Part shown: one piece after another, positions 32,625-42,704 of the stretch
Layout of the letters: each line of letters opens with the position of its first letter
How positions within the stretch are numbered: position 1 is the stretch's first letter
Origin: Setomelanomma holmii
Taxonomy: Eukaryota; Ascomycota; Dothideomycetes; Pleosporales; Phaeosphaeriaceae
Length of the DNA stretch: 64,000 nt
Assembly: GCA_010015745.1 (NCBI GenBank)
Contig: ML978159.1
Location: forward strand, 372,001-436,000
Direction of reading: 5' to 3'
Notes under the pieces: model-generated
Told to the model about the DNA's origin: nothing
The model's database searches: none
Seen by the model: only the letters and a program-made list of their open reading frames with translations
Position numbers and translations under genes: made by a program

Positions 32625-35204
32625 ATGGACGAGTTCGTCGCCTCGGTCGACCACCTGGAGTCCGCCACCGGCAGGTGGGCCCGGAACGCACCTCGAGGTG
32701 TGGAGTCTGGCCGCCCACAACAAGAAAGCGGCACGGTCCCCACTGTCGAACGCAATCTTCTCCCCTTCCGCGGCGTTTGTAACGATACTCATGCTTACCT
32801 TCCCCTCGAAACATCACTCAACCAGATACGATATATTGCTGTGGACCCGGGGCATCATGAGGAGCCTGTATCATGCTTTCTCGGGTACACAAATTTGCGA
32901 AGAAGACGAAAACGGAAGAGAATTCACTATGAAGCTGTCTCATACTGCTGGGGGGAGGTCAGTGATACAGTTGAGATCAGCCTTCGCTGTGCTAGAAGGA
33001 AGTCCGCCACAGCACGCAGTCCCCTGAATGCTTGGACCCGGCGACCCTTCAGAGTGACCCGAAACCTTGAGACGCTCTTACGCGCATTCAGACGACCTGG
33101 TAAGCATCGAGTGCTCTGGATAGATGCTATCTGCATCAATCAGGGAGACAATTTGGAGAAAACGCATCAAGTAGGATCAATGGGTTCGATTTATAAGTCG
33201 GCCTCGAGGGTGCTGGTGTGGCTCGGAGAGGCAGACCTGTTCAGCGACATCATGGTGGAGTCTTACAAAGTATTTGAAACGAAGCTTTCCAGCAGACCAC
33301 TCGTCACTTGGTACCGCGACTCCATGGAGCAACGATTTGAACGAAACTTATGGCCGGGTGGAGACGGCGGTTCTTTTTGGTATACAAAGATTCTTGAAGA
33401 TGCGAAACTATCGAAGCTCATCAGGAAGGGCTACCCGCCCAGCTTGGAGGCTTATGGTCGCAATGTGAACCCATACCGGGCCCCATATCAAGGTTTGGAA
33501 CCGACTCTGGGAGCTGCTGCCCTTCTACATGTGATCCTTTATAGCGCTGAACGCCTGTTCTTGCGGGACTGGTTTCATAGGATTTGGGTGCTCCAAGAGA
33601 TTGTGTTGGCGCCGCTTACCCCCGACGGAAACCGCTTGGTGACGGTCTTCATGGGAGGTACCCAAGTCGATTGGAACGAGCTCGTTGCATTTGCACACAT
33701 ACTTGGCAGTACTAAAGGTATCACCTTCGGTAACCACGACTTCTTCGAAGACGACTGGTCCAAACTCACCATTCCTCCCAGAGGTCGACAGGAGACTACT
33801 CTAACCCTCCAAGAGTACATCAAAAGGACCGCCCAATTTACCTCTAGTGATCCTCGAGACAAGTTATTTGCTCTCTTACAGCTTTCAGCCGATACGCGAG
33901 ACTCCTTCAAATTCAATATTCTGCTGCAACCAGATTACTCGAAGCCCCTCACTTCAGTTCTCGCTGACTATCGGAAATGGCGTTTGAGTAACATGTGTCA
34001 GACCATCGATATCTTTTCCTACCCCGCCCCTTGGATTGCTCAATGGTTCGAGGACTTTGACGCTGATGCCCTCGAAGGTTACCATGACTCGCACGAAGCT
34101 GCGCTTGTGCCCCTGGACGACGAGAACAGTGATTTGGGAGCTTCTACTTCTAGTTGGAGTGACCTAGAGAGTAATGGAGAAGACGACGCTCATGACGACA
34201 GGTCAGACGATGACATCGATGAGGCGGACTCCTTCCAAAGCGACGAGGACGATACAACCGCCTCGGAAGAGAGCGATTCGGAAGAAGTCAGTGTCGGAAC
34301 CAGTGCTGCAGAAGACGATGCGTCAAGTGAATCCTTCGAACCCAAGGATCCCTCTGTACGTCAGGAACCCTTCGATTATCTGCTTGAAATGGAAAGTGTC
34401 AATAGCCGTGGCTCTCTACCAGGCATGCCGTCATGGGCGAGCAACATCTGGACTATACAACGTCAAATATCAAAGCATGACTTCAAGTATGGTAGCTACG
34501 ATGCGTCGATGAATGAACCGGCGGTCGTCGACATCCACAGTTCGCCCTCATCTATCTTCCTTATGGGATTACCCTTGACGAGAATTGCACAAGCTGTAAT
34601 GGCGCGGCATGGACCTGAACACCGCAGAAATTACGAAGACAACTCAGCTGATGAGGACGACCGGGAAAGCTACGATAGAGATTGGGCCATTTCGCTAATG
34701 TGGGATCGTGTGCGGACCGAAAGCAAAAAGCTATGCAAAGAGGCAACCGAGTCCAAGCGTAAAGATAAGGCACGACGTCGTGCAAAAGGCCTGCGAGAAG
34801 GTCGGCGAATAATTGGAGGCGGCGGACTTTGGCGTCGTCAACTACCATTACCGAGTAAAAACAACCTCCGTCGAATACTACCCACAGCAGCCCACGCACC
34901 TCGCGGTAGATTCACTAGCAGCCATCCCTCCACTGCACAGAAACGTATCTTCACAACCACAGACGGCGACTTCGTGCTTGCTCCAGAAGATTCGAGGCCA
35001 AGCGATACCATTGCAATCATTTTCGGTAGCCGTGTGCCCTTGCTGCTGCGCCGTCACTCGCAAGTCGGCACAGATCACTGCCTCAGATGGAGGTATCGCA
35101 TCTTTGGACCGTGCTTCTTCCACGGAGACAAGTGGATGAAGGGAAAAGAACTAGCTCGAGGAGACCTAGATCATATTCCCGAGCGGTTCTACGAGTTAGT
35201 ATGA
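32625..35204 (+). CDS. HET-domain protein, apparently intact, with acidic insert
   Basis: Single exon, 859 aa from the ATG at 32625; the open frame reaches back to 32505 but only with a TTG start. The HET domain begins near residue 102 (HYEAVSYCWGE), followed by VLWIDAICINQGDNLEKT (164-180), SIYKSASRVLVWLGE (188-202) and RIWVLQEIVLAP. SSDPRDKLFALLQL marks its end. Residues about 490-590 form a Ser/Asp/Glu-rich insert (DDAHDDRSDDDIDEADSF). The C-terminal region holds a basic stretch (KRKDKARRRAKGLREGRR) and then IAIIFGSRVPLLLRRHS and WRYRIFGPCFFHGDKWMKG, typical of HET C-termini. HET proteins trigger growth arrest or death on allorecognition. It is the only complete HET gene among five in the window. 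Confidence 0.85.
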   Translation: MDEFVASVDHLESATGRWARNAPRGVESGRPQQESGTVPTVERNLLPFRGVCNDTHAYLPLETSLNQIRYIAVDPGHHEEPVSCFLGYTNLRRRRKRKRIHYEAVSYCWGEVSDTVEISLRCARRKSATARSPLNAWTRRPFRVTRNLETLLRAFRRPGKHRVLWIDAICINQGDNLEKTHQVGSMGSIYKSASRVLVWLGEADLFSDIMVESYKVFETKLSSRPLVTWYRDSMEQRFERNLWPGGDGGSFWYTKILEDAKLSKLIRKGYPPSLEAYGRNVNPYRAPYQGLEPTLGAAALLHVILYSAERLFLRDWFHRIWVLQEIVLAPLTPDGNRLVTVFMGGTQVDWNELVAFAHILGSTKGITFGNHDFFEDDWSKLTIPPRGRQETTLTLQEYIKRTAQFTSSDPRDKLFALLQLSADTRDSFKFNILLQPDYSKPLTSVLADYRKWRLSNMCQTIDIFSYPAPWIAQWFEDFDADALEGYHDSHEAALVPLDDENSDLGASTSSWSDLESNGEDDAHDDRSDDDIDEADSFQSDEDDTTASEESDSEEVSVGTSAAEDDASSESFEPKDPSVRQEPFDYLLEMESVNSRGSLPGMPSWASNIWTIQRQISKHDFKYGSYDASMNEPAVVDIHSSPSSIFLMGLPLTRIAQAVMARHGPEHRRNYEDNSADEDDRESYDRDWAISLMWDRVRTESKKLCKEATESKRKDKARRRAKGLREGRRIIGGGGLWRRQLPLPSKNNLRRILPTAAHAPRGRFTSSHPSTAQKRIFTTTDGDFVLAPEDSRPSDTIAIIFGSRVPLLLRRHSQVGTDHCLRWRYRIFGPCFFHGDKWMKGKELARGDLDHIPERFYELV

Positions 35205-35348
35205 AGGCCCTCGGCAGTGATCAGCCACACATGAACAAGTCCGAAACGGAATCTTCGGACTGCCAGAGATCAACGGGCGTGGGACTCATTATGGCAGAAC
35301 ATGCATCTTTGAATAGATCTCGACTATCTGAATTTACCAACCTCACTC

Positions 35349-38300
35349 TCAATACGCCCCCTTCCGCTCCTCGTATGTACTCCCCTCCACCGTCCTCACC
35401 TCCCCCAACCCACTCCAAATCACCCCATCAACACTCAATTCAAGGCCCTCGACCTTGGTCGCCCCCGCATCCAAGCCCCAGAGCGAAATGCCCAAATAAT
35501 TCGTCCCTTGGTACTCCAGTATACCCTGCGGCACAGGGAACACCGTCTGCGGCCCGACATTGCTAACGTACTTACCATATTGCCATCCATTAACGTACAG
35601 CTGGACGCGATATGCTGGCGTGCTGGAGCCGCTCGTGGAGTTGGATGTACCGTTGGTGAATGCAAAGGACAGCGGAATATCGTAGCCCTTGGGGATATTC
35701 AGGTCGAATTCCGTGGCGAAGAACCCGATTCCTGGCCCGCTGATCCCCTCTGTCACGGGCCCCTTGCTTGCTTTCCACGCCGATGCAGATAGTGCGCCGG
35801 GGAGATGTAGGCCCTGGCGCTCAGCGAACAGTCCGCCTTCGTTGAGCGGCCCGCGCGAGATGTCGAGATAGTCTTCGCCGCCGAGGTTGCCAGTGAGTTG
35901 CCAGGACACGTCGGATTGCGCGTGTCCGGCAAGCTTGTAGTCGAGTATACCACGCGGATTCTTCATCGTCTCGGTGCCGATGGTCCAGTTTTCGTCGAGG
36001 CCTTGGTTGTCGACGACAACTGTGATTGTATACTTTTTCCCCGCGGTCAAACTTGGGAGTGAGTATGTGGCGTTGCCAAAGGTCGCGGCGTCGTAGCCGC
36101 GCCAACTGCCGAGGAAGGTGTCGCCGATCCAGGCGGAGGAGCCAAATGCGGAGCCGCCTTGGGTCGAGAGGTAGATGGAGGTTTCGTTGCCGGTGGCGGT
36201 GAAGGTGCCGTGGTAGATGAGGGTGCCGGTGTGGTAGCCATAGTCTGACGAGTACAGAGATACGGGTGTTGTCAAGGGTCGAAGAGAGTTGTAGGTCGTC
36301 TTCAGGTCCGCCGCTTTCCAGGCACTATCGTCGTAGTTGCTCGAGATCTCGGGGAGGGAGTCGATGTATTTCCACTCCAGGTCGCCGAGTTTGGGGACGG
36401 AGAAAGTGGGCTGTGCATAGTCGACGGTCGCACTGAGGATACCCTCTTTAGAGGACGAGCATCCGACGTCTGCACCGTTAAAGGTGAATTTTGTGATGTT
36501 GGCTGGGGCACCAAGAATCTCAACAGGCGTCGTAGCATTAAGATCTCCGGTCAGGGCCAATGTCGCGCCATCAACCTTTGCGGTCCGAACCAGGTAGCCA
36601 GCCTTGACAATAACAGGATTCGCCGATGAGTGCTGCGTAGTATCGATTGAGAAGTAATTAAACGCTTCGTTGCGGTCTAGAAGCACGATTAGTCAATCTT
36701 CCGGGAATGTCGGTCACTTGTTACGAGAACTTACCAAGCATGTACACGTAGACAAAGTTGGCACCAACACCAAGCTTTGCAACCTTCCTGGTCTCATCAG
36801 CCTTGAAGTTGAGCAGAGTGTATCCGCGCGTGGCAGTAGTCTGGACATCTCCCTCGAGAATCTCTACACCGGTGATGCCAACAGTCAACTCGTGGGTTTC
36901 GCCTGCGCCACCATAAACGACCAAAACCGTCTTGTCCGCGTACTTGTGCCATGTCAAGATCTCGGCAGTCGAGTAGACCAAGGTAGTGCCGCCAAGGTCG
37001 TAGTTGCTGACATGGATTTTCGAATCTCTGCCGTTCAAGGTCAAAGAGGTTCTATTGAGCTGCGGGACCGTAATGTTGCCAAAAGCTTGTGTTGAGATCT
37101 TGAGCTTGTAGCTCGTTGAGTCAAGGCTATTGTACTGGGAATGGCGCACGAAGAAGAATCCAGTCTCTCCACCAAATGCAGGAGTGACGGTCAAATCGGT
37201 CGTCGTCGTCCAAGTAGTGTTGGATGCGTTGCCCCGTGTCGCTGTAAGATAAGCCGGGCTGACCTTGAAGAAGTTTGCTTGCAGCTTCTGCTCAGAGTAC
37301 TTCTCGCGATCTACACGACGATCCTCGCGGATTGGTGAAGCATAATCATATGAAGTGTAGCCGCCCGGATGTCCAAGATTACCCCAGTTGGTTCCGCCAA
37401 AAGTCATGTAGAAGTTCAAGATTGTTACACCAAAGCTGTACAGGTTCTTATAGAACACTCTTTCGAAGGCGGCACCAACAAGGGTATAGCATTTGTCAAA
37501 GCCTGGTCCACCCCATGGGTCAAAGCTGCCGCCTTGGAACTCGAGAATGCCGTATGGCGTGCTCGGGCTTTGCTGCTCATGCAGCTGTCGCCAATTGATC
37601 GGCAGCGCATTCGCTGGCCAGACGGACGGGTTTGCGCAATCGAAGCCCAAGGGATATCCATCATGCGTGTAGAGGTCTACAGCGGCCGGCTGACCTGGAG
37701 CATTATCGCCCTTTGGCGAGGCATCGTTGTTGATCAAGGGCACAACTATGCCAGCGTTGCGTAGCTGATCCTCGACATACTGCATGTATACCGGGTCTGG
37801 GAAAGGCTTAATCGCACTGGTCGCCTGAGTGTACTCATTCTCTGGCTGAACAAGAATGATGGGGCCGCCGTTCGTGATCTGAGCTTTGGCAAGCGTCGCG
37901 CCGAGATTCTTGATGTAGCTACAACTTGTCAGCGCCTACTTTGCAGGTGAAGGACATTGTTACTTGTCCGTTGCGGCCAGGTAGTCCGCAGCTCTTGTTC
38001 TCAGGGTACCATTGACTCGCTGAAGCCAGCCAGGGAAACCTCCTCCAGAAGCTTCGGCGTTGATGTATGGACCTGGTCGCGCAATGAGATAGATACCGGC
38101 CTCCGAAGCCGCATCGAAGAATGGCTGAAGATCGAAGACGCCTTCAGCGCGGTAGACGCCAGGCTTGCCTTCGAGCAAGGCCCAGTCGACGTAAAAAGAT
38201 ACACCGTTGTACCCAAGCGACTTGATCTTCTGGAAGATGTCGATGTATAGGTCTGGCACGGGCAGTCTGCCGCCTGTCAACACATTGGTCACGAATCGGT

Positions 38301-38585
38301 TGAACTGGATGAAATCACCGGAAAGGATGCACCTCGCCACTGTACAAGAAGATTCGCTCCCCATTGACAAAGATGGAGTCCTCATCCCAAGTGATCTATA
38401 CTCATATTAGCCATTTACTCAGCTCTTCTCCCCGATGATAGCCAAACACATACAATATCCTGCAACGCCTCCCTCTTGTACGGCTTGATCCATTCGTTCG
38501 GGGAGTACCCTACTGCTCTCGCAGCAGACTCGATCGCAAGACACGAAAGCGCAATCGCGCCACTGAGCTTAAAGAGACCTTTCAT
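35349..38585 (-). CDS. Secreted beta-galactosidase, GH35 (LacA-type)
   Basis: Hydrolyses terminal beta-galactosides of plant cell-wall polysaccharides outside the cell. Five exons (38454-38585, 38319-38395, 37964-38266, 36735-37918, 35349-36676) give 1007 aa, the usual length. Introns of 45-58 nt close the frame exactly. Signal peptide: MKGLFKLSGAIALSCLAIESAARA. Conserved pieces: ITWDEDSIFVNGERIFLYSG, HPFRLPVPDLYIDIFQK, GVYRAEGVFDLQPFF, PGPYINAEASGGGFPGWL; acid/base Glu in GPIILVQPENEYTQ; nucleophile Glu in GILEFQGGSFDPWGGPGFD; then FYMTFGGTNWGNLGHPGGYT. Beta-sandwich domains 2-5 follow. The start at 38585 rather than 38657 is chosen because it begins the signal peptide. The 3' end lies about 145 bp from the stop of the HET gene, convergent. 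Confidence 0.93.
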
Positions 38586-38646
38586 CCTGCCTCGATCCTG
38601 ACAGACAGAAAAGTTATCCGCACTCCGCACGCGGCGCGCGCGCACG

Positions 38647-38652
38647 TATATA
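38647..38652 (-). promoter_or_regulatory. TATA-like element of the beta-galactosidase gene
   Basis: TATATA about 62-67 bp upstream of the chosen ATG (38585) on the minus strand, flanked by GC-rich sequence. Position fits a core promoter for a regulated gene. Confidence 0.4.
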
Positions 38653-39497
38653 AGCATTCGCCGCGCTCACTACATGCTCATCCTTCGCTTCGGTTGCACA
38701 ATGACACCATGAATCTCGCTCGCAACTTTTCCGATGCCCGTCGCGTACCCATAGTGCTGCGTGCTAGAGCATGTTTACTCGCACTAAAAGCTAAGCTTTG
38801 CACCGCTCTGCAGGTACTTCCCAATCCCACCAATTCCATCGTCTGAGAGCATGCGAGTACAGCATGGTAGATGACGCAGCGCGGGGGCGCCCCAGCCGCC
38901 AGGGAACCGTTGGGGAATTGTATGGGACGATCAGCGGGGAGGGCGTAGGGATGAGTGCTTGTGTCCGGGTTGCGGAGCTTGTTGGAAGCTTGGGGTTTAG
39001 ATTAATTCCGCACCTGTTTTGGGGAAGACATCCGCGTAGCGAGGCGATGCAACGTTGATGGCCCGAGGCAAATGGTCGGATATTTTTTGAGTTTGTATTT
39101 GGTGGAGGTGTGGACGCTGGAGGATGATGCCGGTCGACAGCCCCGGTGGGATGCTCGGCCACTGTACCCTGGGCTGTGGCTTATGATGATCCAAGTCAGA
39201 AAGGAAAAATCTAGAGAAAAGCAGCTGAACCTGTATGACCAACAACATTCATGGGCAACGTAGTGCTCGGCCGGCACGTGCAAGGAACGTAAGCGGACTG
39301 AGCAGGGTGGATGTGCTATATGACTCTGGATATTGTCTTTCTTGATTTCTGGTCTTGTTGCTGGTCGGTGGTCTTTGTGCTCACCGTGAGTCCCAGCGGC
39401 TCACACGGCAACGTCTCTAGACCCATCGTCAACGTGTCTCTTCATACAATGCAATGCGCTCATTCCAAGATCGTATGTGACTTAGTGCAATCAACTC
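38653..39497. other. intergenic region between beta-galactosidase and sec13
   Basis: About 840 bp: promoter of the beta-galactosidase gene and 3' end of sec13, both on the minus strand. No gene or RNA recognised. Confidence 0.45.
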
Positions 39498-40503
39498 TTA
39501 GTCCTCGATAGTCTTGACACACTCCCATCCACCGCTCAGCCTCTCCTTCCACAAGCTGACCCTGTTATCTCCAGTGCTGACAGCGAGCACGTTGCCGCTC
39601 AAACTCCAGCTCACGCGCCAAGCGACAGCATCGACATTGAGAACAGTCGACTTCCATTCACCTAAGCTGGTCAGCATGCCAATCTCTCTTCCAGCCGCGG
39701 TGCACGTACGCAAATCAGAAGATGTCCAGATGCGCACAGTCTTGTCTTGTGAGGCGGATGCAATGTATGACTTGGACAGAACGGTGGGTGACCATGCAAC
39801 GTCGCGCACCCAGTCTGTGTGTCCCGTCAAGATCTGTGTGCTCTGCCAGCTCCCTGTCTCGGCGCTGAAGTCCCAAAGCTTGACCTGGCAATCGCTGCCA
39901 CCTGTGACAAAACGTCTCGCAGCTCCTGCTTGGTTTCCGCTCGCGCTGATAACCTGACCAGGCGCAACGGCCGGCGCCCATGACACGCTGTTCACACCAC
40001 TACCGCAGGCCTGGAAGATCTGGTGTGTCCATGCATTGTCCTTGAACTCGAGAACCGAGACATTGCCGTCCGAGGAAGCGCATGCAAGCAAACAGCCGGC
40101 TTCGTGAGGTGCCCAGGAAACAAGGTTCACGGAGGCGGAGTGGAGGGCGACTTCGTAGATCTTCTGCCAGACATTGGACTGCTCGCGCCAGATGAGGACC
40201 TTGCCGTCATACGAGGAGGATGCGAGGATATTGCCGTATTTTGGGTGTGCCCACGCTACGCTCCACACGGCGCCTTCGTGCCTAGATGACCATCAACCCT
40301 GCGTGTCCCTGTGGGTGCGATGCGACGTACCCTCTCAGCGTCTCGACCAGTGTATGCTTCTCGCCATCGACTTCGAATATCTTGATTGTCTTGTCGGAAG
40401 AGCAAGTGGCCAACCGTCGGCCATAGTAGTCGAGAACAGCGTCGTGCTGAAGTTCGTTAGCTTCAATCGAGAGTAGGTCAACGTTGCGTCCGCTGTCGGC
40501 CAT
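39498..40503 (-). CDS. sec13: Sec13, WD40 protein of the COPII coat and nuclear pore
   Basis: Six-bladed beta-propeller that pairs with Sec31 in the COPII cage and with Nup145C/Nup84 in the pore; it is also part of the SEA complex. Three exons (40331-40503, 39710-40281, 39498-39661) encode 302 aa, the normal size. Repeats include AVLDYYGRRLATCSSDKTIK, AVWSVAWAHPKYGNILASSS, VSWAPHEAGCLLACASSDG, RFVTGGSDCQVKLWDF, GHTDWVRDVAWSPT, SYIASASQDKTVRIW and VSWSLSGNVLAVSTGDNRVS. The first intron (49 nt) ends in TAG just before the His of GHEGAVW. The second (39662-39709, 48 nt, GTACGT donor, GCTGACC branch, TAG acceptor) lies between SSDL and EWKSTVL and is in frame without a stop, so unspliced RNA would also be translated through. 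Confidence 0.92.
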
Positions 40504-41553
40504 TGTATTCGTGTCGCGGGAGGTGGGGAGACGTGGAGGCGAGCGGTATATGCGCAGGGAATAGAAGTTGCCGAGTGTATGCGCGGACGTACAATCATGT
40601 CATCGTGGCCCGAATTCTGTATTACGTTTGCCTGGAATGCGGAAACCACGAGTTAGCGAGTCAAGTTTGGGAAGGCGCAGCCTATTCTGCGGAAAGACGC
40701 ACCATGCTTGCTGAGATTGGACGATCCGACTATGAAATCTAGAGAGAAGTAGGAGTAGCAGAGTCAAGAGTGCGTGGTCGAGAGGCGAAAGCCAAAACTT
40801 GCGCGTGAATGTGCTTGGAGCTCGGGCTTGCGATGTTGCTGTTGTGTCCTCTAGTTGCAGGGATACTGATGAACTAAGGTTAGATCGGGCCCAGCTTGGC
40901 CTTGCAGCTCACGACTGTGCAGCGCCACAACGACAATATATCCACTGAGCTTCAAGCAATGCACGTCCTTTCTCTATACTCCATTTCAGATTTGATCTTC
41001 TTCCAAGAACTCGGTTCTAGCCGATTGACTCAAACAGTCAGCCGCAAATGCGGCGCTCAGAGTTGCCATCTGCGCCTCCTCAAAGCACAGTCGGTGCGCG
41101 CGATGGGGGCGAGCTGCAATCGATGGCAGTCCGAAATCCTGCCTTTTTGGGCATGTTGGAAGCCATTTTCCACAAGAACCAATGAGCGGGACCGAAGGTT
41201 CGCGATCGTGGTTTGCCATGATCCACGCTTTTGCGCTTCCTGCCTTTCTAGGCAGTTTCGTGAAGCGAACGGGCGCTAAAATCGACAGCCTCATCCATGC
41301 TCGACTCCATCTTCCTTACGTCAACATAAAGCCAATATACAATATTCCAACTGACTTCAGCATTCATTTCTTCGCTCGCGACTACAGGACTTTCAGGCCG
41401 CAGAAGGGTCTTCTACGGTTTGTGCATCATACGACAACACTTCAACGCTCCTTCGCTCCCTTGTTGCCTCGGCGCTAACCAAGGCTGGTGCGCTGCCTAA
41501 GAACCGGCACCCTCATCCAATCAGATATCAGGTCTTATATAGCATTGGAGAAG
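40504..41553. promoter_or_regulatory. divergent intergenic region, sec13 / GIY-YIG gene
   Basis: About 1 kb between two divergent start codons; must hold both promoters. Frames in it start with non-ATG codons and look random. Confidence 0.45.
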
Positions 41554-42636
41554 ATGGCAACAGTAGCAGAGTCTGGCAGTCCGTCTCGACTGCCTTCTCA
41601 CAAGTTCACTCCTTACAACAACGCTGCGCAAACCAATATGTTCGACTACCCTACAGAGCTCGCCTCGGCGCAACTAGAAGCAAAAGCCATTCTATCCCAT
41701 CTGTTCACAAGACTGAAAGACAAAGACTCGAAATATCACGCGCGGTATGGGAAATGGATAGCAAAGCATGCTCGACTCGAAGAATTCTGCTTTCGCTGCA
41801 TTAGACCACAAGCCTGGGCCTTTCTCAACGGACGCTGGAGTCTGGACGCACTGAAACTCGTCGGTGGTGACATCTTCAAGTTTGAAGGGAAAGGTGTCTA
41901 CTTGAATGGCGTTCTTGGCTTGGACAAGAAAGTGCGCGTCTACATCGGCCAAGCAAACTCGATACGTCAGCGTGTATCTCAACATCTCAATTTCCGCTTT
42001 CGACGCGACAATCCCAGCCTACACTATCATGCGATGCAACAAAGTGTATACAATGCCATAGGACTAGTCGCAGTACTACCATCTCCGAACATGGGTAATC
42101 ATGCTCTTCCAGGAATGGACTCCCCAGATCTGCTGCTGAATATACTCGAAATGTGGACATGCCTCATATTCCGCACACTACCAACACAAACACTCGAGGA
42201 ATGGCTACCAAGTGATGGCACAATCAACACGAGCAGGAGAATGGGGCTTGAAGGCGAGTTCGGCGGACTCAACATCGCCAGCCCACTTGACCACGGCGAG
42301 AAGCAAAGAGAATGGCTGGATCTCAGCGATTCGCCAGACCCTCTCATTCGCGACTATCTTGGGTTGGGGAGACAGATTAGCGAAGAGCAGAGGGAATGCA
42401 GTGGCATTCAGTTCAACAAGAAAGATGCAAAGAAGGACGTTGTGAAAGAAGAGGAAGAGGAGGATAGCCCAGCGCAAAGAAGGAGAGAATATGGTGCACG
42501 TACGAGGAGCTACAATGCAAGGAAGAGACAGGCAGAGCAAGAAATTCCTGTAACCCCAGGAGCGGCAGGAGGCATTCTTGTTCTATTAGTCGTAGCAGTT
42601 GTCGCCGGCACGATGTGGGGACGCCGCTCTCGATAA
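41554..42636 (+). CDS. GIY-YIG-fold protein with a C-terminal membrane anchor
   Basis: Single exon, 360 aa from the ATG at 41554 (MATVAESGSPSRLPSHKF). Residues 114-116 are GVY and 130-132 YIG, in GKGVYLNGVLG and KVRVYIGQANSIRQRVSQHL; R139/R141 follow at the spacing of the conserved Arg of GIY-YIG nucleases, and E199 in LLNILEMWTCLIF could be the metal-binding Glu. These match the GIY-YIG endonuclease fold by pattern only. Before the domain is an alpha-helical region; after it a Lys/Glu-rich linker (KKDVVKEEEEED), then a hydrophobic segment near residues 335-355 (AAGGILVLLVVAVVAGTMW) and a final GRRSR, a tail-anchor arrangement. Cell role unknown. The GTG-initiated extension to 41488 is not needed. 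Seen: motifs and tail. Inferred: nuclease-like fold at a membrane. Confidence 0.65.
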   Translation: MATVAESGSPSRLPSHKFTPYNNAAQTNMFDYPTELASAQLEAKAILSHLFTRLKDKDSKYHARYGKWIAKHARLEEFCFRCIRPQAWAFLNGRWSLDALKLVGGDIFKFEGKGVYLNGVLGLDKKVRVYIGQANSIRQRVSQHLNFRFRRDNPSLHYHAMQQSVYNAIGLVAVLPSPNMGNHALPGMDSPDLLLNILEMWTCLIFRTLPTQTLEEWLPSDGTINTSRRMGLEGEFGGLNIASPLDHGEKQREWLDLSDSPDPLIRDYLGLGRQISEEQRECSGIQFNKKDAKKDVVKEEEEEDSPAQRRREYGARTRSYNARKRQAEQEIPVTPGAAGGILVLLVVAVVAGTMWGRRSR

Positions 42637-42704
42637 CACCCCACCTATCATAGTCACAATCCCAGCCCATCCATCTTCTTCAATCATACTCTCAAATTCC
42701 CATC

